A DNA stretch of 17,545 nucleotides from an uncultured Alistipes sp. GTDB lineage: Bacteria > Bacteroidota > Bacteroidia > Bacteroidales > Rikenellaceae. Below are positions 12,770-17,545 of this stretch, piece by piece. Location of the stretch: positions 1 to 17,545 of the forward strand of contig URRP01000048.1 of assembly GCA_900550375.1 (NCBI GenBank), given 5' to 3'. The notes under the pieces are model-generated. The model did no database searches. It had not been told where the DNA came from and was given only the letters and a program-made list of their open reading frames with translations. Each line of letters begins with the position of its first letter. The stretch's first letter is position 1. The position numbers and the translations under genes are program-made.

Positions 12770-13384
12770 ATGTCAGGACTAATTGGTAAAAAAATCGGAA
12801 TGACTTCCGTTTACAGTGCCGAGGGTAAGAACATACCATGCACTGTCATTGAGGCTGGTCCGTGCGTTGTTACGCAAATCAAGACCGTGGAGAAGGACAC
12901 CTACGAAGCGGTACAGGTTGCCTATGACGACAAAAGTGAAAAGCACACCAGCAGCAGTTTGTTAGGACACTTCAAGAAGGCGGGCACCACTCCCAAGCGT
13001 AAGATGGCGGAGTTCAAGGAGATGCCGGAAGTGAACCTCGGCGACACGCTCACCGTGGACATCTTCTCCGAAGAGGACTGGGTGGACGTGACCGGGATTT
13101 CGAAAGGCCGCGGATTCCAAGGCGTTGTGAAGCGTCACGGTTTCGCCGGCGTCGGCGGTCAGACCCACGGTCAGCACAACCGTCAGCGCAAGCCGGGTTC
13201 GCTCGGTGCTTCGTCGTATCCTTCGCGCGTATTCCCCGGTAAGCGTCTTCCGGGCCGGATGGGCGGCGAGCAGGTGAAAGTGCTCAACCTCAAAGTATTG
13301 AAAGTAATCCCCGAGAACAATTTGATCCTTGTGAAAGGTTCGATTCCGGGAGCAAAAGGTTCTTATTTAACAATCGAGAAGTAG
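12770..13384 (+). CDS. rplC: 50S ribosomal protein L3
   Basis: L3 binds near the 3' end of 23S rRNA and, with its long loop, reaches the peptidyl transferase centre. The 204-aa protein opens MSGLIGKKIGMTSVYSAEGK and contains the extended basic loop GGQTHGQHNRQRKPGSLGAS (127-146), followed by SRVFPGKRLPGRMGGEQVKV, all typical. The C-terminal barrel ends KGSIPGAKGSYLTIEK. The ATG at 12770 follows an A+T-rich leader (AAAGACTAAAATG) with no Shine-Dalgarno. Only 2 nt separate its stop from rplD, so L3 and L4 are likely coupled. Confidence 0.98.
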   Translation: MSGLIGKKIGMTSVYSAEGKNIPCTVIEAGPCVVTQIKTVEKDTYEAVQVAYDDKSEKHTSSSLLGHFKKAGTTPKRKMAEFKEMPEVNLGDTLTVDIFSEEDWVDVTGISKGRGFQGVVKRHGFAGVGGQTHGQHNRQRKPGSLGASSYPSRVFPGKRLPGRMGGEQVKVLNLKVLKVIPENNLILVKGSIPGAKGSYLTIEK

Positions 13385-13386
13385 TC

Positions 13387-14013
13387 ATGGAATTAGCTGT
13401 ATTAAACACTGAAGGAAAAGAGACGGGTCGCAAGGTTGTCCTCGCGGACTCGGTATTCGGCGTGGAGGCTAATGACCACGCTATTTACCTCGACGTGAAG
13501 CAGTATCTGGCCGATCAGCGTCAGGGTACCCACAAGTCGAAGCAGCGCAACGAAGTTGCAGGTTCGACCCGCAAGCTGAAACGTCAGAAAGGTACGGGCG
13601 GAGCCCGCGCCGGTTCGATCAAGTCGCCTCTGTTTCCCGGCGGCGGTCGTATCTTCGGTCCGGTTCCCCGCGATTATAGCTTCAAGCTCAACAAGAAACT
13701 CAAGCAATTGGCACGCCGCAGCGCATTGACGTACAAGGCTCAGGCCAACGCCATCCAGATCCTCGAAGCCGTCAAGATGGAGGCTCCGAAGACCAAGCAG
13801 GTCATTGCATTGACCGAGGCGTTGAAGGTAGCGGACAAGAAGGTACTGCTCGTATTGCCCGAGACGAATGTCAATCTGCAGCTCTCCTGCCGCAACATTC
13901 CGTCGATCAAACCCGTACTGGCGCAGAATCTCTGCACGTACGATCTGATGAACGCATCGGCCGTCGTGATGGTCGAAGGCGCCGAGAATGTGTTGAATGT
14001 AATGTTAGCTTAA
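13387..14013 (+). CDS. rplD: 50S ribosomal protein L4
   Basis: L4 helps 50S assembly, and its extended loop lines the narrow part of the peptide exit tunnel. The 208-aa protein shows the loop with KLKRQKGTGGARAGSIKSP (62-81 region) followed by GGRIFGPVPRDYSFKLNKK, then a Rossmann-like C-terminal domain. The tunnel loop residues where macrolide-resistance changes occur (KGTGGARAG) are of wild-type form. In E. coli, L4 also represses the S10 operon; whether it uses the hairpin before rplC here is only a guess. Confidence 0.98.
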   Translation: MELAVLNTEGKETGRKVVLADSVFGVEANDHAIYLDVKQYLADQRQGTHKSKQRNEVAGSTRKLKRQKGTGGARAGSIKSPLFPGGGRIFGPVPRDYSFKLNKKLKQLARRSALTYKAQANAIQILEAVKMEAPKTKQVIALTEALKVADKKVLLVLPETNVNLQLSCRNIPSIKPVLAQNLCTYDLMNASAVVMVEGAENVLNVMLA

Positions 14014-14026
14014 AACGTAAACAGAC

Positions 14027-14317
14027 ATGGAAATCATTATTAAGCCTATTTTGACCGAGAAGATGACGGTTCAGGGCGAGAAACTGAATCGCTACGGTTT
14101 TATCGTTGATGTAAGAGCTAACAAGTTGCAGATCCGCAATGCCGTCGAGCAGATGTACAACGTCGTCGTTACGGATGTCAATACCATCAACTACATGGGC
14201 AAACTCAAGAGCCGCTATACGAAGGCCGGTTTGCTCGAAGGTCGTGCTAACAACTTCAAGAAGGCGATCGTCACCTTGAAGGAAGGGGACAAAATCGATT
14301 TTTACAGTAATATCTAA
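14027..14317 (+). CDS. rplW: 50S ribosomal protein L23
   Basis: L23 surrounds the tunnel exit and is the docking site for trigger factor and SRP. The 96-aa protein starts IIIKPILTEKM and has the RYGFIVDVRANKLQIRNAVEQMYNV core, then VNTINYMGK and a C-terminal ATLKEGD-like strand ending IDFYSNI. The long basic loop includes KLKSRYTKAGLLEGRANNFKK, as in other Bacteroidota. It is 13 nt after rplD and 5 nt before rplB. Confidence 0.98.
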   Translation: MEIIIKPILTEKMTVQGEKLNRYGFIVDVRANKLQIRNAVEQMYNVVVTDVNTINYMGKLKSRYTKAGLLEGRANNFKKAIVTLKEGDKIDFYSNI

Positions 14318-14322
14318 GGAAG

Positions 14323-15147
14323 ATGGCAGTAAAAAAGTTTAAACCTGTAACCGCAGGTACAAGACATAAGGTTGGCGGAACGTTCGATGAGATTACCACC
14401 AACGTTCCCGAGAAGTCGCTGCTGAGCGTCAAGACGAGCTCCGGCGGTCGCAACAATACGGGCAAGATGACGGTTCGCTACATCGGCGGCGGTCACAAGC
14501 AGATGTACCGTAACGTGGACTTCAAGCGTGCCAAGGACGGCATCGTCGCAACTGTAAAAACGATCGAATACGACCCGAACCGTACTGCACGCATTGCGCT
14601 GATCGTCTATGCGGACGGTCAGAAGAGCTACATCATCGCTCCCAACGGCCTTCAGGTCGGCCAGACGGTGTGCAGCGGCGCAGGGGTGGCGCCCGAGGTG
14701 GGCAACACGCTTTTCCTGAGCGAGATTCCGCTGGGTACGATCGTCCACAACATTGAACTCTACCCCGGTCAGGGTGCCGCTATGGCGCGTTCGGCCGGTT
14801 CGTATGCTCAGCTTTTGGCTCGCGAGGGTAAGTTTGCCATCATCAAACTGCCTTCCGGCGAGACTCGTATGATACTCGTAACCTGCCGCGCGACGATCGG
14901 CGTAGTGTCGAATGTCGACCACTCGCTCGAAAGCTCGGGTAAGGCAGGTCGTGAGCGTTGGCTCGGCCGTCGTCCGCGCAACCGCGGTGTCGTGATGAAC
15001 CCGGTGGATCACCCGATGGGTGGTGGCGAAGGTCGTGCGTCGGGTGGTCACCCGCGTTCGCGTAAGGGTCTGTTGGCTAAGGGTTATAAGACTCGTAACC
15101 CGAAGAAGACGACCTCGAAGTTTATTATTTCACGTAAGAAAAAATAA
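14323..15147 (+). CDS. rplB: 50S ribosomal protein L2
   Basis: L2 is a primary 23S rRNA binder needed for subunit association and peptidyl transfer. The 274-aa protein has the N-terminal GGRNNTGKMTVRYIGGGHK (42-60), the OB and SH3-like barrels, and the C-terminal block RNRGVVMNPVDHPMGGGEGR (216-236), then a basic extension ending SKFIISRKKK. The motif reads DHPMGGG, with Met where E. coli has a second His (DHPHGGG); the first, catalytically discussed His is kept. This variant is, as far as I recall, usual in Bacteroidota. Confidence 0.99.
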   Translation: MAVKKFKPVTAGTRHKVGGTFDEITTNVPEKSLLSVKTSSGGRNNTGKMTVRYIGGGHKQMYRNVDFKRAKDGIVATVKTIEYDPNRTARIALIVYADGQKSYIIAPNGLQVGQTVCSGAGVAPEVGNTLFLSEIPLGTIVHNIELYPGQGAAMARSAGSYAQLLAREGKFAIIKLPSGETRMILVTCRATIGVVSNVDHSLESSGKAGRERWLGRRPRNRGVVMNPVDHPMGGGEGRASGGHPRSRKGLLAKGYKTRNPKKTTSKFIISRKKK

Positions 15148-15163
15148 TTAAAAGAGTATCATA

Positions 15164-15433
15164 ATGAGCCGTTCATTAAAAAAAGGACCGTTTATCGACC
15201 CGAAGCTTGAGGCGAAAGTCGTCGCTCAGGCGGAAGGCAGTAAGAAGTCGGTCATCAAGACTTGGTCGCGAGCAAGTATGATTTCGCCTGACTTCGTAGG
15301 TCAGACAATCGCTGTCCACAACGGAAACAAGTTTATTCCGGTTTATGTAACAGAGAACATGGTCGGTCACAAGCTCGGCGAGTTTGCTCCGACGCGTAAC
15401 TTCCGTGGTCATGCGGGTAACAGAAAAAAATAG
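15164..15433 (+). CDS. rpsS: 30S ribosomal protein S19
   Basis: S19 is in the 30S head, forms a complex with S13 and contacts the A- and P-site tRNA anticodon arms. The 89-aa protein is of normal length and contains the opening SRSLKKGPFID, TWSRASMISPDFVGQTIAVHNG (residues 34-55 region) and the C-terminal signature VGHKLGEFAPTRNFRGHAG. It starts 16 nt after rplB and is followed after 7 nt by rplV. Confidence 0.99.
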   Translation: MSRSLKKGPFIDPKLEAKVVAQAEGSKKSVIKTWSRASMISPDFVGQTIAVHNGNKFIPVYVTENMVGHKLGEFAPTRNFRGHAGNRKK

Positions 15434-15440
15434 GTAGACA

Positions 15441-15851
15441 ATGGGTGCAAGAAAATCTGAAATGGCCAAGAAATACAAGGCCGAGAAGCAGCAGAAAGCA
15501 GTAGCTGTTCTGCGCGATTGCCCGACCTCGCCCCGCAAAATGCGTCTGGTCGCAGACATCATCCGCGGCGTGGAAATCAATAAGGCATTGGGTATCCTCC
15601 GTTACTCGAAGAAGGAGGCGTCGATCCGTGTGGAGAAACTGCTCAAGTCGGCGATTGCCAACTGGGAAGTGAAGAATCCTTCGGAGCGTCTGGAGGATAC
15701 GAAGCTGTGCGTCAAAGAGGTATTCGTTGACGGCGGTCGGATGCTGAAACGTATTCAGGCAGCTCCCCAAGGTCGTGCACACCGTATTCGCAAGCGTTCG
15801 AATCACGTGACGATCGTAGTGGACAAAATGGTAATCGCAGAAAACAAGTAG
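15441..15851 (+). CDS. rplV: 50S ribosomal protein L22
   Basis: L22 spans the 50S body, and its beta-hairpin lines the exit tunnel with L4. The 136-aa protein has the core PTSPRKMRLVADIIRGVEIN, KALGILRYSKKEAS and the hairpin signature FVDGGRMLKRIQAAPQGRAHRIRKRSNH, split around residue 100-125. It has an N-terminal extension MGARKSEMAKKYKAEKQQKA relative to E. coli (110 aa), common in Bacteroidota. A second ATG at codon 8 exists, but the upstream ATG fits the family start MGARK. It ends 4 nt before rpsC. Confidence 0.98.
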   Translation: MGARKSEMAKKYKAEKQQKAVAVLRDCPTSPRKMRLVADIIRGVEINKALGILRYSKKEASIRVEKLLKSAIANWEVKNPSERLEDTKLCVKEVFVDGGRMLKRIQAAPQGRAHRIRKRSNHVTIVVDKMVIAENK

Positions 15852-15855
15852 CACA

Positions 15856-16608
15856 ATGGGACAGAAAGTAAATCCGATAGCAAATCGTCTTGGTATCATT
15901 CGCGGTTGGGATTCCAACTGGTACGGCGGCAAGGACTTCTCCGACAAGCTGGTCGAGGACGCCAAAATCCGCAAGTATCTGAATGTCCGTCTGGCCAAAG
16001 CTAGCATTTCCAAGATTATCATCGAGCGTACGCTCAAACTGGTCACCGTCACCATCTCGACGGCCCGTCCGGGTATCATCATCGGCAAGGGCGGTCAGGA
16101 GGTCGACAAACTGAAGGAGGAGCTTAAAAAGCTCACCGGCAAGGAGATCCAGATCAACATCTTCGAGGTGAAACGTCCCGAGGTAGACGCCGTGATCGTA
16201 GGTCAGAACATCGCCCGTCAGCTCGAGGGCCGCGTGTCGTTCCGCCGCGCCGTGAAGACGGCCGTCGCATCGACGATGCGCATGGGTGCCGAGGGCATCA
16301 AGATTCAGGTGTCGGGCCGCGTCGGCGGCGCCGAAATGGCGCGCAGCGAGACCATCAAGGAGGGACGTATTCCGCTGCATACCTTCCGCGCCGATGTGGA
16401 CTACTGTCTCACCGAAGCACTGACCAAGGTCGGTATTCTGGGTGTGAAGGTCTGGATCTGCCACGGTACGGTATACGGCAAGCGCGACCTGTTCGAGATC
16501 GTCGGCGCTTCGGCTTCGCAGCACGGCGGCCCGCAGGCTCCTCAGGGGGGACGTGGTCCGCGTGGCGGCGCTCCGCGCAACAAGCGTCGTAACAACAACA
16601 ATAAGTAA
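15856..16608 (+). CDS. rpsC: 30S ribosomal protein S3
   Basis: S3 sits at the mRNA entry pore and helps unwind incoming mRNA. The 250-aa protein has the start GQKVNPIANRLGIIRGWDS, a type II KH domain with the GxxG loop GKGG (77-80), and the C-terminal S3 fold with GRVGGAEMARSE and GVKVWICHG. The last 25 or so residues form a low-complexity tail rich in G, R, P and N (PQAPQGGRGPRGG... ending NNNNK), which is longer than in E. coli and may contact RNA. It is 29 nt before rplP. Confidence 0.98.
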   Translation: MGQKVNPIANRLGIIRGWDSNWYGGKDFSDKLVEDAKIRKYLNVRLAKASISKIIIERTLKLVTVTISTARPGIIIGKGGQEVDKLKEELKKLTGKEIQINIFEVKRPEVDAVIVGQNIARQLEGRVSFRRAVKTAVASTMRMGAEGIKIQVSGRVGGAEMARSETIKEGRIPLHTFRADVDYCLTEALTKVGILGVKVWICHGTVYGKRDLFEIVGASASQHGGPQAPQGGRGPRGGAPRNKRRNNNNK

Positions 16609-16637
16609 GTAGGACCTTTTAAAGCGAAAGTACAATT

Positions 16638-17066
16638 ATGTTACAGCCAAAAAAGACCAAGTTTAGAAGAATGCAGAAGGGTCGTATGAAGGGTATCGCT
16701 CAGCGAGGCAACCAACTTGCATACGGTTCGTTCGGCATCAAGGCTCTGGAATCGACATGGATCACAGGCCGTCAGATAGAGGCCGCCCGTCAGGCGATCA
16801 CGCGTTACATGAAGCGTGAGGGACAGATCTGGATCCGCATCTTCCCCGATAAACCCATCACCAAGAAACCCGCCGAGGTTCGTATGGGTAAAGGTAAAGG
16901 TAATCCCGAGGGATTCGTAGCGCCTGTTACGCCCGGACGTATTCTCTTCGAGGCAGAGGGTGTACCCATGGAGATCGCACAGGAGGCACTTCGTCTCGGC
17001 GCTCAGAAATTGCCTATTACGACTAAGTTTATTGTACGGCGTGATTACGTCGAATCATCCATCTAA
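16638..17066 (+). CDS. rplP: 50S ribosomal protein L16
   Basis: L16 contacts the A-site tRNA elbow and 5S rRNA and joins late in 50S assembly. The 142-aa protein carries LQPKKTKFRRMQKGRMKG, the universal block RQIEAARQAITRYMKREGQI and RMGKGKGNPEGFVAPV followed by PGRILFEAEGVP. Length matches the bacterial norm (136-144 aa). It is 29 nt downstream of rpsC and 11 nt upstream of rpmC. Confidence 0.99.
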   Translation: MLQPKKTKFRRMQKGRMKGIAQRGNQLAYGSFGIKALESTWITGRQIEAARQAITRYMKREGQIWIRIFPDKPITKKPAEVRMGKGKGNPEGFVAPVTPGRILFEAEGVPMEIAQEALRLGAQKLPITTKFIVRRDYVESSI

Positions 17067-17077
17067 GAGTAAAAGAC

Positions 17078-17272
17078 ATGAAAAGTGCTGAAATAAAGGA
17101 GCTCTCCGTAAAGGAGTTACAGGAGCGTATCGAGGCCCAGAAGGCTCAGCTCGCAAAGCTGAAGGTACAACATGCCGTATCGCCCGTCGAGAATCACTCG
17201 ATTATCAAGAATTCCCGCAGAGACATCGCTCGTATGCTGACAATTCTGCGACAGAAGAACCCTAAATGTTAA
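17078..17272 (+). CDS. rpmC: 50S ribosomal protein L29
   Basis: L29 lies at the tunnel exit beside L23 and contributes to the trigger factor and SRP site. The 64-aa protein is two antiparallel helices: ELSVKELQERIEAQKAQLAK and, after a short turn, NSRRDIARMLTILRQK. The conserved SVKEL start and NSRRDIARMLT signature identify it. Its stop overlaps a possible rpsQ start (TAATG at 17270-17274). Confidence 0.97.
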   Translation: MKSAEIKELSVKELQERIEAQKAQLAKLKVQHAVSPVENHSIIKNSRRDIARMLTILRQKNPKC

Positions 17273-17280
17273 TGACCGTT

Positions 17281-17535
17281 ATGGAAAGAAATCTTAGAAA
17301 AGAACGTATTGGGTTGGTTGTCAGCAACAAGATGGAGAAGACCATTGTGGTTGCAGTGGCGCGTAAAGTAAAACACCCCATCTACGGCAAGTTCGTGAAC
17401 AAGACGACGAAGTTCGCCGCCGAGTGTCTGGACGAGACCTGCAAGGAAGGCGATACCGTTCGCATCATGGAAACCCGCCCGCTGAGCAAGACGAAGCGTT
17501 GGAGATTAGTACAAATCATTGAAAGAGCTAAGTAG
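17281..17535 (+). CDS. rpsQ: 30S ribosomal protein S17
   Basis: S17 is a primary binder of 16S rRNA helices 7 and 11, with an OB fold. The protein shows RNLRKERIGLVVSNKMEKTI, HPIYGKFVNKTTKF and the signature GDTVRIMETRPLSKTKRWRL. Three in-frame ATGs are possible: 17266, 17272 (overlapping the rpmC stop as TAATG) and 17281. The last, giving MERNLRKERIG and 84 aa, matches the usual family start and is chosen; the start at 17272 remains possible through translational coupling. Confidence 0.96.
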   Translation: MERNLRKERIGLVVSNKMEKTIVVAVARKVKHPIYGKFVNKTTKFAAECLDETCKEGDTVRIMETRPLSKTKRWRLVQIIERAK

Positions 17536-17537
17536 TT

Positions 17538-17545
17538 ATGATACA
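17538..17545 (+). CDS. rplN: start of rplN (ribosomal protein L14), cut by window edge
   Basis: ATGATACA begins 2 nt after the rpsQ stop and reads M-I-(Q), the usual opening of L14. L14 follows S17 in this operon in nearly all bacteria. The call rests on gene order and three residues only. Confidence 0.7.

Overview
The window looks like a chromosome segment of a Bacteroidales bacterium, probably an Alistipes-like (Rikenellaceae) species. The evidence is the str-S10 ribosomal gene order with fusA running straight into rpsJ, promoters with the Bacteroidota -7 element TAnnTTTG, starts that mostly lack Shine-Dalgarno sites but have A-rich leaders, and Bacteroidota-type ribosomal proteins. The genus is an inference.

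Left part (1 to about 7.98 kb): the control and transposition end of a Mu-like transposable prophage. It is cut by the left window edge, so late genes are not seen. A LexA/CI-type S24 repressor reads rightward (6945-7652) toward the phage end. Divergent from it is a leftward early operon: a 58-residue Ner/Cro-like HTH protein, three or four small unknown proteins, a 76-residue acidic coiled coil, a MuA-like DDE transposase, a MuB-like AAA+ activator with its own HTH, a second RecA-like P-loop ATPase, the Gam end-binding protein, a GemA-like protein, and small unknown genes. Between repressor and ner-like gene lie two divergent TAnnTTTG promoters and two palindromic operators, a textbook lysis/lysogeny switch. 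One rightward gene (5053-5484), a three-helix membrane protein, sits inside the early region and shares the 12-base promoter core TATATTTGTCCG with the repressor, so it may be expressed in the lysogen.

Unusual points on the phage side: (a) three tRNA-like structures on the early-operon strand with good T arms and acceptor pairing but oversized or absent middle arms, two of them directly in front of genes; (b) a coding-looking 34-codon tail in the -1 frame of the small gene at 164-382, starting at an A6 run and ending 10 nt before the next gene; (c) a repeat-rich 600-base non-coding stretch (about 7.74-8.36 kb) where the phage end should lie.

Middle (8.0-9.1 kb): non-coding DNA with several terminator hairpins, a leftward tRNA-Ala(GGC) with its own promoter and terminator, then a gene-free stretch leading to the ribosomal promoter.

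Right part (9119 to the end): housekeeping translation operon rpsL-rpsG-fusA-rpsJ-(319-base gap)-rplC-rplD-rplW-rplB-rpsS-rplV-rpsC-rplP-rpmC-rpsQ-rplN(start). All genes read rightward and are tightly packed, except for an unusual structured gap between rpsJ and rplC.
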